From: Dehalobacter sp.
Lineage (GTDB): Bacteria; Bacillota; Desulfitobacteriia; Desulfitobacteriales; Syntrophobotulaceae
Assembly (NCBI GenBank): GCA_023667845.1
Contig: JAMPIU010000144.1
Span: 1 to 64,000 of the forward strand
Reading direction: 5' to 3'
DNA: 64,000 bases
A program made the translations under genes and the position numbers. The notes below the pieces were generated by a model. That model was not told where the DNA came from. It made no database searches and saw only the letters and a list, made by a program, of their open reading frames with translations. This document shows positions 7,933-16,338 of the stretch, piece after piece. Position 1 is the first letter of the stretch, and every line of letters starts with the position of its first letter.

Positions 7933-9039
7933 ATGTCAATCAATGTTACGGATGAATTTCTTAAGCTTGTTTCCATTGACAGTCCGTCCAAAAAAGAAGG
8001 GAAACTCGCAGGCTATCTGAAACGAAGGCTGAAGGAGCTCGGTGCTGATGTCTATGAGGACCATTCCGCCGTCAGGACCGGTAGTGATACAGGCAACCTG
8101 ATTGCAGTACTGCCGGGCAACTGTGAGGGTGCACCGGTGATCATGCTTGCAGCTCATATGGATACGGTAGCATCGATCGAAGGAATGACACCCCGGATTG
8201 AGGAAGGGGTCATTCGCAGCGATGGACAGACCATCCTAGGGGCGGATGATAAAGCTGGAATAGCCGTGATACTCGCAGTACTGAGCAGGCTTCAAGAAGA
8301 CAAGCATATCCTGCATAGCCCGGTTGAAGTTGTTCTGACCGTGCAGGAAGAAATTGGTCTCTATGGCATAAAAAATCTTGATTATGCCCTTAAAGCTGAC
8401 TTCGGCTATGTTTTAGATGGTGACGGCCCTGTGGGTACCGTAGTTCACGCAGCACCTTCTCATATCACGCTTGATCTGGTTGTTCAGGGTAAAGCTGCAC
8501 ATGCGGGCTTGGCACCGGAAACGGGCGTGAATGCAATTGTTGTTGTGTCCAAAGCCATTGCGGACTTGAAATCAGGAAGGATAGACCAGGAAACAACGAG
8601 TAATTTCGGGATCATTACCGGCGGAACAGCGCGTAATGTGGTTGCTGAAAAGGTACAAATTACGGCAGAGGTACGAAGTCACCATCAAGCCAAACTTGAA
8701 ATTGAAGCTGATAAAATTCTTGAGAAATTTGAAACTGTTGCAGCTAAGAACCAGGCAAATTTCAGCTATACAAAGGAACTTGCCTATGAAGCGTTCTGCA
8801 TAGATCCGGCACATCCTGCTGTTCAGAATTTACTGAAGGCAGGGAAGAAGCTCGGCATTCACACGGAGTTAACTTCAACTGGCGGAGGACTTGATGCCAA
8901 TATCTTAAATTCCCGCGGCATACCATGTCTGGCACTGGGCCTCGGTAATCATAAACCGCATACCCGCGAAGAATATGTCGAAATTGACCAGATGGAAAAA
9001 TCCGTCGAATTCGTACTTGAGGCTTTGTCTTTTTCATAG
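7933..9039 (+). CDS. M20 family peptidase, PepT-like tripeptide aminopeptidase
   Basis: 368 residues, a zinc-dependent exopeptidase of the M20/M28 type. Metal ligands and catalytic residues are visible: His and Asp in LAAHMDTV (~75), Asp in LGADDKAG (~98), the Glu pair in VQEEIGLYG (~138), Asp in YVLDGDGP (~161), and the C-terminal His in NHKPHTREEY (~340). GTVVHAAPSHITLDLVVQGK opens the dimerisation domain and KAAHAGLAPE its His. Closest in layout to PepT-like proteins of Firmicutes. The gene has GGAGGT five bases before the ATG and is followed 21 bp later by a small membrane protein gene. Confidence 0.9.
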   Translation: MSINVTDEFLKLVSIDSPSKKEGKLAGYLKRRLKELGADVYEDHSAVRTGSDTGNLIAVLPGNCEGAPVIMLAAHMDTVASIEGMTPRIEEGVIRSDGQTILGADDKAGIAVILAVLSRLQEDKHILHSPVEVVLTVQEEIGLYGIKNLDYALKADFGYVLDGDGPVGTVVHAAPSHITLDLVVQGKAAHAGLAPETGVNAIVVVSKAIADLKSGRIDQETTSNFGIITGGTARNVVAEKVQITAEVRSHHQAKLEIEADKILEKFETVAAKNQANFSYTKELAYEAFCIDPAHPAVQNLLKAGKKLGIHTELTSTGGGLDANILNSRGIPCLALGLGNHKPHTREEYVEIDQMEKSVEFVLEALSFS

Positions 9040-9060
9040 GATATACTGAGGTGACGACAA

Positions 9061-9381
9061 ATGTGGGAGCGTATTCGTCGTGAACTTTTAGTAGAATACT
9101 ATTGGTGGAAAAGGCAGAAATTAAATAAAAGACATTCGGATAGTCCAATCGGTCTTCTGGGAATACTGTTAATAACCGTCGGAATTATCCTGATGGTGAT
9201 CATAGGGCAGGGTATTGGAGCGCTGTTCCGTAATATGATACCTTTCGTAAGCGGGACACAGGTTGCCGGTACCTACTGGTCTTCCGTCTTTTTGGCGTTA
9301 AAGATCAGCCTGCTGTTAATCGTGATGATGATTGGTTTTGCCTCCATCATCATCTATAAATTATTCAGACGTAAAAAATAA
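9061..9381 (+). CDS. Small two-span membrane protein, function unknown
   Basis: 106 residues. A basic N-terminus (RRELLVEYYWWKRQKLNKRH) precedes a membrane segment at about residues 31-53 (LLGILLITVGIILMVIIG), a short loop with FVSGTQVAGTYW, and a second segment at about 77-101 (ISLLLIVMMIGFASIIIYKL), ending RRKK. The family is not recognised. It follows the peptidase gene by 21 bp with TGAGGTGA as ribosome site and is probably co-transcribed. Confidence 0.75.
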   Translation: MWERIRRELLVEYYWWKRQKLNKRHSDSPIGLLGILLITVGIILMVIIGQGIGALFRNMIPFVSGTQVAGTYWSSVFLALKISLLLIVMMIGFASIIIYKLFRRKK

Positions 9382-9548
9382 ATGGTTCTATCGATGACTG
9401 ACTTTCAAAAAAATGTTTAAATATAAACATTTGTGTATCTTCGCTGCCTTAAAAGAATAATAAAATATATTCTTAAGATATTGTACAAGTCTTATTGCAG
9501 GCAGCAGTAATATCTGCTAAAATTGATAAATTGAGGGGGGTAAGATTT

Positions 9549-10820
9549 TTGGATAGCTTTTCCAGTATCATGCAAGAAATTTTTAACATTATTATGATTT
9601 CTCTACAAGTCATCATTATTTTTGTGACTTTGTATTATTTTATTTTATCAATTCTAGGGATGCACCGGAAATCTGAAAATGACGAATTCGAGCCCAAGAA
9701 TAGATTTGCGATTGTCGTTGCAGCTCATAATGAGGAAAGGGTAATCGCGCCGCTGATTAACAACCTTAAAAATCTGGATTATCCGAGAGAACTTTTTGAT
9801 GTCTTTGTTGTTGCCGATAATTGCACGGATAACACTGCTTACCTGGCAAAAAAGGCTGGAGCCAATGTGTACAAGCGTTTTGATGAGATAAAACGCGGGA
9901 AAGGCTATGCCTTGGAATACTTATTTGCGAAGATTTTTGCTTTAGACCATACGTATGATGCTTTTGTTTTGTTTGATGCCGATAATCTCGTCAAGGATAA
10001 TTTCCTCAGAGAGATGAATAAAAAGCTCTGTCAGGGAGATCAAATCATTCAAGGCTATGTGGATTCCAAGAACCCTTATGATACCTGGGTCACCACTTCG
10101 TTTTCAATTGCATTTTGGATGATGAACAGGCTGGTACAGCTGGCCAGGTTTAATTTCGGAGTTTCCAATACCCTGGCTGGTACGGGGATGTGTATTTCCT
10201 ACGATGTACTTAAGAAATTTGGCTGGGGAGCTCACTCTTTGGTTGAAGATCTCGAGTTTACGATGAAAGCCTTGGTATATGGGATAAAAACCAGCTGGGC
10301 GCATGACGCGGTCGTTTATGACGAGAAGCCGCTTAGTTTTGTACAGTCCTGTCATCAGAGGAAACGCTGGGCTCAGGGGCAGGTTGACGTTGCCTGCAGA
10401 TATTTGCCTATTCTTCTTGTAAAAGGATTCCGCGAGAAAAAGTGGCTGTATTTTGATGCAGCGATGCATCTCTTTCAGCCGTTCTTCTTGATTATTTCGG
10501 CTTCGTTTATTGTGATGCAGGTGTTATTCTTTCTGCGCCCTTATTATGTCAACTTGTTTATTGACTATATTCCTGCAGGTGTCTGGCAGGTTCTTTCCGG
10601 AAGTGTTATTGTTTTTGCCATATTGTCCCTGTACTTGGACAAAAAGCCTACCAAGGCCTATTTTGGCTTGATTCTGTATCCGATCTTTATGTACAGCTGG
10701 ATACCGATCATTATTGCCGGGTTCATTCACCGCAACAAGAAAGAGTGGTCGCATACAATGCATACCCGCTCAATCAATTATGAGGAAATTCGTGCGGAAG
10801 AAAAAGTATCGACCAGCTGA
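9549..10820 (+). CDS. Family 2 glycosyltransferase, membrane-bound
   Basis: About 423 residues. An N-terminal membrane segment (IIMISLQVIIIFVTLYYFIL) is followed by a GT-A fold: VVAAHNEERVI, VVADNCTDNT, the DxD motif in LFDADN (~residue 140), the LVEDLEFT acid pair and the QRKRWAQGQ motif (QxxRW) of processive GT2 enzymes. Three or four C-terminal membrane spans follow. It resembles cellulose/hyaluronan-synthase-like polysaccharide synthases; the sugar is unknown. A TTG start at 9549 is proposed because GAGGGGGG lies eight bases upstream; the frame is open to 9495. A strong terminator follows. Confidence 0.87.
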   Translation: MDSFSSIMQEIFNIIMISLQVIIIFVTLYYFILSILGMHRKSENDEFEPKNRFAIVVAAHNEERVIAPLINNLKNLDYPRELFDVFVVADNCTDNTAYLAKKAGANVYKRFDEIKRGKGYALEYLFAKIFALDHTYDAFVLFDADNLVKDNFLREMNKKLCQGDQIIQGYVDSKNPYDTWVTTSFSIAFWMMNRLVQLARFNFGVSNTLAGTGMCISYDVLKKFGWGAHSLVEDLEFTMKALVYGIKTSWAHDAVVYDEKPLSFVQSCHQRKRWAQGQVDVACRYLPILLVKGFREKKWLYFDAAMHLFQPFFLIISASFIVMQVLFFLRPYYVNLFIDYIPAGVWQVLSGSVIVFAILSLYLDKKPTKAYFGLILYPIFMYSWIPIIIAGFIHRNKKEWSHTMHTRSINYEEIRAEEKVSTS

Positions 10821-10838
10821 CAGTCTCAAGGTAAACGA

Positions 10839-10864
10839 AGACCCGGTTTTACCCGGGTCTTTTC
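10839..10864 (+). terminator. Terminator after the GT2 gene
   Basis: AGACCCGG (10839-10846) pairs with CCGGGTCT (10853-10860) around a short loop, followed by TTTTC. Confidence 0.85.
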
Positions 10865-10921
10865 GCTTGCTGTGAAATAACAATCCATCAGAAGATGTCT
10901 TGTTTTTACGCAAAAAATCCT

Positions 10922-10950
10922 TTGACACACCATCGATATTTGTGTATACT
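10922..10950 (+). promoter_or_regulatory. SigmaA-type promoter of the tRNA cluster
   Basis: TTGACA (10922-10927), exactly 17 bases, TATACT (10945-10950). The first tRNA starts 22 bases after the -10 box. Confidence 0.85.
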
Positions 10951-10971
10951 ATAATTCGTCACAGCAAGCCT

Positions 10972-11047
<76 letters not shown>

Positions 11048-11197
11048 AACTCGAAGTTCGAAGTTTGACGCGCGAAGTTCGAAAAAGCATATTAAGATAT
11101 TGCTTGAAGAGCGGAAGGTACGAACTGAACATCGGGAAACTTACTGTAGAGGAATACGAAGGTTCGAATATCGAACGTCGTGCCTGAATACCGAATT
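11048..11197 (+). repeat. TTCGAA-rich spacer 1 in the tRNA cluster
   Basis: The spacer between tRNA-Val and tRNA-Asp carries several GAAGTTCGAA-like units at its start and ends with GGTTCGAATATCGAACGTCG, TGCCTGAATACCGA. The same pair of end motifs recurs in the next spacer. No coding frame is convincing. Confidence 0.6.
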
Positions 11198-11274
11198 GGC
11201 CCCGTAGCTTAGTGGTTTAAAGCGCCTGCCTGTCACGCAGGAGATCGTCGGTTCAAATCCGATCGGGGTCGCCA
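11198..11274 (+). tRNA. tRNA-Asp (anticodon GTC)
   Basis: 77 nt with CCA. Acceptor GGCCCCG pairs with CGGGGTC; anticodon stem CCTGC/GCAGG with loop CTGTCAC; T loop TTCAAAT. Confidence 0.95.
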
Positions 11275-11441
11275 TACGCGATATTCGAAGTTCGTGGTTC
11301 GAAGTTCGAAAGGTGGAAGTTAAATTCCATAGCGAATAGTCACCACGGTACTTGGAATTATAGATCAACTATTGCGGATTAGATACCGCAGAGGCATACA
11401 CAAGTTCGAACATCGAACATCGTGCCTCGAACATCGATTAT
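11275..11441 (+). repeat. TTCGAA-rich spacer 2 in the tRNA cluster
   Basis: Starts with ATTCGAAGTTCG and GGTTCGAAGTTCGAA and ends with AGTTCGAACATCGAACATCG, TGCCTCGAACATCGA, closely matching the end of spacer 1. The middle part differs between the two spacers. Confidence 0.6.
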
Positions 11442-11517
<76 letters not shown>

Positions 11518-11524
11518 TGATCAT

Positions 11525-11599
11525 GCGGGTGTAACTCAGTGGTAGAGTGTCACCTTGCCAAGGTGAAAGTCGCGAGTTCGAATCTCGTCACCCGCTCCA
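11525..11599 (+). tRNA. tRNA-Gly (anticodon GCC)
   Basis: 75 nt with CCA. Acceptor GCGGGTG pairs with CACCCGC; anticodon loop TTGCCAA between CACCT and AGGTG; T loop TTCGAAT. Confidence 0.95.
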
Positions 11600-11608
11600 A
11601 AAACTTAT

Positions 11609-11683
<75 letters not shown>

Positions 11684-11686
11684 AAC

Positions 11687-11775
11687 GCCGAAGTGGCGGA
11701 ACTGGCAGACGCACGGGACTTAAAATCCCGCGAGGTTTACCCCTCGTACCGGTTCGATTCCGGTCTTCGGCACCA
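11687..11775 (+). tRNA. tRNA-Leu (anticodon TAA)
   Basis: 89 nt with CCA and the long variable arm of class II tRNAs (CGAGGTTTACCCCTCG). Anticodon loop CTTAAAA between GGGA and TCCC; acceptor GCCGAAG pairs with CTTCGGC. Confidence 0.95.
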
Positions 11776-11780
11776 ATTTT

Positions 11781-11857
11781 GGGTTTGTAGCTCAGCTGGT
11801 TAGAGTACTGCGTTGACATCGCAGGGGTCGGAGGTTCGAGTCCTCTCAAACCCACCA
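11781..11857 (+). tRNA. tRNA-Val (anticodon GAC)
   Basis: 77 nt with CCA. Acceptor GGGTTTG pairs with CAAACCC; anticodon stem CTGCG/CGCAG with loop TTGACAT gives GAC; T loop TTCGAGT. Second valine tRNA of the cluster and its last gene. Confidence 0.94.
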
Positions 11858-12044
11858 TTTTACTAAATGGTGAAAACAAAATGAAACGCTAGAAGCGTTG
11901 ATACAAAAGGATTTGCTGTTTTCGAAAAGATATGGGGGTTGGACAACTTGTCCATAATTAAGGATAAATACTCGTAAATATCTCTAAGAATCCGTAAGTA
12001 TTGGGTCAAAATTCGGTCAACAAAATAATGAATTAGAACAATAG

Positions 12045-12073
12045 AAAAGACCTGTAAAAAAAGGTCTTTTTTT
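12045..12073 (+). terminator. Terminator-like hairpin, decayed unit 1
   Basis: AAAAGACCT (12045-12053) pairs with AGGTCTTTT (12062-12070) and is followed by T. Preceded by AAAATAATGAATTAGAACAA. Confidence 0.7.
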
Positions 12074-12414
12074 ATAATAAAAATGACTAGAAATTGAATA
12101 AAGCCAAGTGAAATAGAATAGCAATTAGTAATAATAAATCTCGCTTTTAAAGCGTCTTTAAGCCGTTAAACCGTTCGAATTTAGGTTTGGGTAGTGGCAC
12201 ACCTATCCAGCTAATTTTAACTGATTCTAGGCTCATTTAAACGGATAACATTTTAAAGCATAGACCTTCAAATACTTGCGTACCAACGGTTTGATGATAT
12301 TTTGTGTTAATAGTTATATCGCAGTAAATACCGCAAATTACTATAAGTATCTGTAAGTTCCTAGTCAAAAACCTAGTCAGGAGCCTAGGCAAAAATAATG
12401 AATTTGAACAAACT

Positions 12415-12440
12415 AAGAGACCTGTTTCGAGGTCTCTTTT
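12415..12440 (+). terminator. Terminator-like hairpin, decayed unit 2
   Basis: AAGAGACCT (12415-12423) pairs with AGGTCTCTT (12430-12438), then TT. Preceded by AAAATAATGAATTTGAACAA, nearly the same as before the first hairpin. Confidence 0.7.
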
Positions 12441-12569
12441 GCTATATAATTTTGAAATTATCCGCCAATTTAGGCGGTTATATTATTTCTCCATATAATT
12501 CTTCAATCTAAACATTCAAACAGCTTAAAGGTTATTTAAAACACTGTATGTCCATGTTAAGTATGCTAT

Positions 12570-12691
12570 CTTCGCTAAAGAGGTATCGGCAATACTAATC
12601 CTATTAAATTTGCTAGGTGTATTAGTGAGTTGGAAAAGATTTATGGGATTAAAGTTGCTAATCCTCAATTAGTGCTAAATGTGAATCTATG
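12570..12691 (+). pseudogene. Unidentified coding remnant
   Basis: One frame reads ...FARCISELEKIYGIKVANP... to a stop at 12691, with YAIFAK in another frame just upstream, as after a frameshift. No start codon or ribosome site fits. The peptide looks like real protein sequence, but I cannot name the family. Confidence 0.35.
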
Positions 12692-12818
12692 ATAAATAAA
12701 TTTCAAGTGTATGGAATGATACAATTTTTAAGAACGATTATTTCTGGCCAACAATAAACATATCAACTCTTGATAGTGTGCTGGGAGACATAGGACTCCA
12801 ATTAATTCAATGATTAAT

Positions 12819-14942
12819 TTACTTTGTTATACTTATTTGGTATTCACTTAGTTTCCGGTAAAGAGTAGTTCTGGATATTCCTAGGATTTCAGAAACTTTT
12901 TTTGTATCATTATTTAAGCATCGCATTGTGGTTTCAATAGCTTGTTTTTCTATTTGGCTAATCGATAATAGTTGATTAGATTTCTGATATATATCACTAT
13001 TTGGATTAACTAAGGTATTTGCGAAAAATGGAATTTTCTTTTGGTTGGCTTCTTGGCTTAAATATGAATCGGGTCTGTGCCGTATTCTTTCAGGAAAATC
13101 CGATAACTGTATGCAGTCTTTTTGCGATGCACTGATTGCATAAAACAGGCAATTTTCCAATTCTCTGATATTGCCGGGCCATGAATAATTACGTAATAAC
13201 TCCCATGCCTCCTCTGTAATCTTAGGTATAATACTATTTTCTTTATTAGAAAAAATATTTAAAAAATATCTTGTCAGTATTTCAATATCTCCATCTCGTT
13301 CTCTTAAAGGAGGTAAAGATATCGGCAATACACACAATCTAAAATAAAGATCTTCACGAAATTTTTTTTCTTTTACCAGTTTTTCCAGGTCTTGATTGGT
13401 CGCAGCAATAACTCTGAAATCTACTGGTATATTGCGATTTCCTCCTATACGCATAACCTTTTTATCCTCCAGTACTCTTAGGAGTGTCGGTTGGAAATCA
13501 AGAGGCATATCGCCAATTTCGTCTAAAAATAATGTTCCGCCATTAGCTAATTCAATCTTTCCTTTTTGACCATCTTTAAGTGCACCGGTAAAAGAGCCTT
13601 TTTCATAGCCGAAAAGCTCACTTTCTATAAGGTTTCTTGGGAGTGAAGCACAATTTAAAGCTATAAAAGGATCGGTGGGGCGGGATTCGTTATGTATTGC
13701 CTGAGCGAATAATTCTTTACCTGTTCCGCTTTCCCCTAGAATCAGAATGTTAGCAGGAGTTTTTGCGAAGACCTGAGCTTGGCTAATAATTTGTTTTAAT
13801 TTTGTACTGGTACTAATAATGTTTTGAAAAGTAAATTTTGCATCAGACTGAGAGTGTGACTTAATTACCGCTTTATTATTTGGAAGCGGATCTAGGATAA
13901 CAGTAATCCCTTCAAGGCACCCATTCTCGGGATTAATGATTGGATTCATTGAGCACGTATACTTATTTTTTGTTTCGATATGGATACTTGTCACAAAATT
14001 GGCTGCTTTTTGAGGATACTTTATTACACTTTGGATAATTGATTGATTGTCAATAATTGTATTAAGATTGCGGCCAATAATAAGATCCACATTATCATCA
14101 TTTAAGTTAATCATTCGTCTTGCTGAATCATTTGCTAGAATAATAGTTCCTTGATCGTCTGTCAATAAACATCCCTCAGAAACAAAACTAAGAGTAGTAT
14201 GTAAGAAACGGTTCTTTAAAGCGAGTCTACGATTGATGCGTGACAACTCTAACTGGCCTTGTATAGCGCGTGCCGTTAAGCAGGAGATGTTAAAAAATGT
14301 AGGGGCTAAAATTTTATCGTGACTGCTCTTAACAACAGTCGTTATTCCAAATAATCCGACTAAATATCCATCGTAAAATATTGGTGCTGCTGCTGAAGCA
14401 ATAAGATTCTTTAAACCATAGAAATAGTGTTCGGGGCCATTGATTTGCACGGGAGCTTGAAGGGCAAGACAAGTCCCTACAGCGTGAGTACCAATCACAT
14501 TTTCGGAAAAACAGAACCCAGGCCCGATGTTAATTTTATTGGTCTCAAGTTCAAGTTGGGCATCTTTGTGTGTATATAGTAAAATGCAGTTTTCATCGGC
14601 CAAGCTGGTAATACAAGAAGGGGTGATCGAATGTAACATTTTTTCTGTTTCATGGATAATTGGAAGTGCTGTGTCGAGAAGCAGTTTTTTGGTCTTTTTT
14701 ATCATTTCGAATTTTGCACTATCAAGCAGATTGGCAGAATGAAACGTATATGGGTTAACATTCATATCCCTTGATCGTAGCCATGATTCGGCAATTTCTT
14801 TTCTTATAACAGACATCTGCCTTGGATCTGCATTTTGCTCAATGCATCTTTTCCAACAATCCAATATGTCTTGCCAATTATGATCCTGATCATATAGATT
14901 TTTAGTGTTTTTTATGGTTTTCTTGCCGTTCGACATATTCAT
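12819..14942 (-). CDS. AcoR-like sigma-54-dependent transcriptional activator
   Basis: 707 residues. The N-terminus has the RKEIAESWLRSRDMNVNP motif typical of AcoR/DhaR-type regulators, followed by a GAF domain (~85-225) and a PAS-like domain (~230-340). The central AAA+ domain (~375-600) has a Walker A GESGTGKELFAQ, the sigma-54 contact loop GSFTGA, Walker B GGTLFLDEIGDM and the R-finger region. A Fis-type HTH ends the protein (KKVSEILGISRTTLYRKLSEY). It should activate sigma-54 promoters on binding a small effector. AAGGAG lies 11 bases before the ATG at 14942. No -24/-12 promoter was found nearby, so its target is unknown. It may relate to the decayed activator fragment at 31.1 kb. Confidence 0.9.
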   Translation of the reverse strand: MNMSNGKKTIKNTKNLYDQDHNWQDILDCWKRCIEQNADPRQMSVIRKEIAESWLRSRDMNVNPYTFHSANLLDSAKFEMIKKTKKLLLDTALPIIHETEKMLHSITPSCITSLADENCILLYTHKDAQLELETNKINIGPGFCFSENVIGTHAVGTCLALQAPVQINGPEHYFYGLKNLIASAAAPIFYDGYLVGLFGITTVVKSSHDKILAPTFFNISCLTARAIQGQLELSRINRRLALKNRFLHTTLSFVSEGCLLTDDQGTIILANDSARRMINLNDDNVDLIIGRNLNTIIDNQSIIQSVIKYPQKAANFVTSIHIETKNKYTCSMNPIINPENGCLEGITVILDPLPNNKAVIKSHSQSDAKFTFQNIISTSTKLKQIISQAQVFAKTPANILILGESGTGKELFAQAIHNESRPTDPFIALNCASLPRNLIESELFGYEKGSFTGALKDGQKGKIELANGGTLFLDEIGDMPLDFQPTLLRVLEDKKVMRIGGNRNIPVDFRVIAATNQDLEKLVKEKKFREDLYFRLCVLPISLPPLRERDGDIEILTRYFLNIFSNKENSIIPKITEEAWELLRNYSWPGNIRELENCLFYAISASQKDCIQLSDFPERIRHRPDSYLSQEANQKKIPFFANTLVNPNSDIYQKSNQLLSISQIEKQAIETTMRCLNNDTKKVSEILGISRTTLYRKLSEYQISITK

Positions 14943-15462
14943 TGGGCAATCAACTCCTTAGTCTACTTAAGAAAAAGTCAACCAGGTATGACGATAATCC
15001 TTTATAGTTCAGTTATTCTGATTAAGTATAAAGCTATACCTGCTTAAAGCAGGCAACTATAAGTTCACTTTGTAAAAACAATTATTTTAATGAAATCGTA
15101 AAGGCCTTAGTGATTTATCTATTACACATTGATAATGTGGATAAAGACACAAAGGTTTCTCAGAGATAACTGAAACCAACTCAATTATTAGCTCTATTCA
15201 AGATATTGCAACACAATCTAATTTGCTTGCTTAAATCGTAGCAATAGAGGCAGCCCTTGCAGGTGATAAGGGAAGAGGATTTTCCGTTAAGAACCTACGG
15301 CCACACAGGTTACTTTCAAGCATTGCCTTATCTTGCAGGAAGAAAAGAGGCAGACATAGTCTAACCAGAATACTGCAATGCAATGGGTTTAAGTAATTCT
15401 ATAATATGACTCCTTAAAGTTAGGAAAATACATCAAAGGACGGAATACTTTTAACAGCTATG
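14943..15462. other. 520-bp stretch between regulators, with a chemoreceptor remnant
   Basis: Contains an inverted repeat upstream of the sigma-54 gene (CCTGCTT 15039-15045 and AAGCAGG 15047-15053, inside a TATAGTT/AACTATA pair), the chemoreceptor remnant at 15070-15288, and a further broken frame at about 15290-15400 (GHTGYFQALPYLAGRKEAD) that I cannot assign. Confidence 0.6.
15070..15288 (+). pseudogene. Decayed methyl-accepting chemotaxis protein gene fragment
   Basis: Nucleotides and translation match the intact soluble chemoreceptor at 28.6-29.5 kb. SSIQDIATQSNLLA is read up to an in-frame stop (15231-15233), then [16 protein letters not shown] follows in the same frame. The upstream part GAAATCGTAAAGGCC ... 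GATAATGTGGATAAAGAC also aligns. The ends of the gene are missing. The signalling-hairpin core is recognisable, so the loss is fairly recent. Confidence 0.82.
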
Positions 15463-16143
15463 CTATATTTTTGTCTGATAGTCTTTTAGTTTTTGAATAT
15501 CTCTTATATAGTAGTACCCATTAGTAAAATCAATTAGCTTCATTTTTTTTAATTTTTGAATAACTCTTACGGTCGTGACTCGATTAATACCAAGCAGGTT
15601 GCTCACAAACTGTTGAGTAATATTAATATTCAATTTAATCTTTGCCTCTTCTTTTAAACCGTAATTTTCGGCCATTACTATAAGAAGATTGCAGATTCTC
15701 CATTCCGTATTATAAAAGAGTAGTTCATCTACCAGGTTCATCATGGAAACCATTTTTTTAGTCAGCGACCGTAGAATAGACAATGTTACATCCAAATCTG
15801 TTGCTAATAAATTCATGAGGTCACTATGCTTTATAGAGATTAAAGAAGAGTCCTTTGTTGTCTTAAAGTAATAAGTGAGAGGTATTTGAAAAAGGAAACA
15901 AGTTTCCCATAATATACTGCCTTCATCAAAAATTCCCACTATTCGTTCATTCCCTTTCGGGGAGTATTCGTAAGCGAATACGCTACCCTTATTGACATAA
16001 CATAATTCATTTGGAAGGTCACCGGGAGAGGCTATCATTGTATTCTTAGCAATAAGTGATTCTCTCCCTTTGTTAATTAATGCTTTGGAGATATTATCAC
16101 GTTTGCAAATAATTGAAAACTCTTCTCTGTTTAATCGCTCCAT
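15463..16143 (-). CDS. Crp/Fnr family regulator divergent from the rdh operon
   Basis: 226 residues. An N-terminal cyclic-nucleotide-binding-like beta barrel (~25-110, GSVFAYEYSPKGNERIVGIFDEG) is joined by a long helix to a winged HTH (~165-215) with the recognition stretch NITQQFVSNLLGINRVTTVR. In Desulfitobacterium, CprK-type members of this family bind halogenated aromatics and activate rdh genes; the position directly divergent from rdhA suggests a like role. Sequence similarity to CprK itself is limited to the fold. GGAGG lies ten bases before the ATG. A 5-6-5 palindrome in the shared intergenic region is the likely operator. Confidence 0.88.
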   Translation of the reverse strand: MERLNREEFSIICKRDNISKALINKGRESLIAKNTMIASPGDLPNELCYVNKGSVFAYEYSPKGNERIVGIFDEGSILWETCFLFQIPLTYYFKTTKDSSLISIKHSDLMNLLATDLDVTLSILRSLTKKMVSMMNLVDELLFYNTEWRICNLLIVMAENYGLKEEAKIKLNINITQQFVSNLLGINRVTTVRVIQKLKKMKLIDFTNGYYYIRDIQKLKDYQTKI

Positions 16144-16189
16144 AAATGACCAACCTCCACCATAGTAGAAATAGAGTCAATGTTTATTA

Positions 16190-16215
16190 TTATCTAATAT
16201 CCCATTATCTAATAT
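16190..16215. repeat. Short direct repeat in the crp-rdhA intergenic region
   Basis: TTATCTAATAT occurs at 16190-16200 and again at 16205-16215, 15 bases apart. It lies near the start of the Crp/Fnr gene and could be a regulator site or part of its promoter; function unknown. Confidence 0.45.
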
Positions 16216-16244
16216 TCATTATACACTTTCAATCCAGAAACAGA

Positions 16245-16288
16245 TGTAGCTTAAGCTACCTTAGTAGTGAAAACACCTATCCTATTAC
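16245..16288 (+). promoter_or_regulatory. Probable Crp/Fnr operator and -10 box of the rdh operon
   Basis: TGTAG-N6-CTACC at 16245-16260 contains the perfect 14-bp palindrome GTAGCTTAAGCTAC (16246-16259), the 5-6-5 architecture of Crp/Fnr sites. A -10-like TATTAC lies at 16283-16288. A start about seven bases downstream would place the operator centre near -42, the class II activator position. Differs from the TTAAT-N4-ATTAA dehalobox of CprK. Confidence 0.6.
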
Positions 16289-16338
16289 TTTGAACTATGC
16301 TAATTTTTAGACAAAGTTTAAAAGGAGGATATGCATGT

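Larger units (their letters stand above)
11858..12818. other. 961-bp gene-free stretch with decayed, duplicated sequence
   Basis: No intact gene is seen between the tRNA cluster and the sigma-54 regulator. The stretch holds two related units (about 11960-12075 and 12305-12445), each ending in a terminator hairpin, and a broken reading frame at about 12570-12691. The position next to a tRNA gene would suit the scar of an integrated element, but no integrase or clear attachment repeat is visible. Confidence 0.6.

Noticed and set aside
11050-11440. CRISPR array in the TTCGAA-rich spacers
   Set aside because: Repeats are short, irregular and lack unique spacers of constant length; no cas genes are near.
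15290-15400. Functional gene for the GHTGYFQALPYLAGRKEAD frame
   Set aside because: It is interrupted by a stop, has no start or ribosome site, and cannot be assigned to a family.
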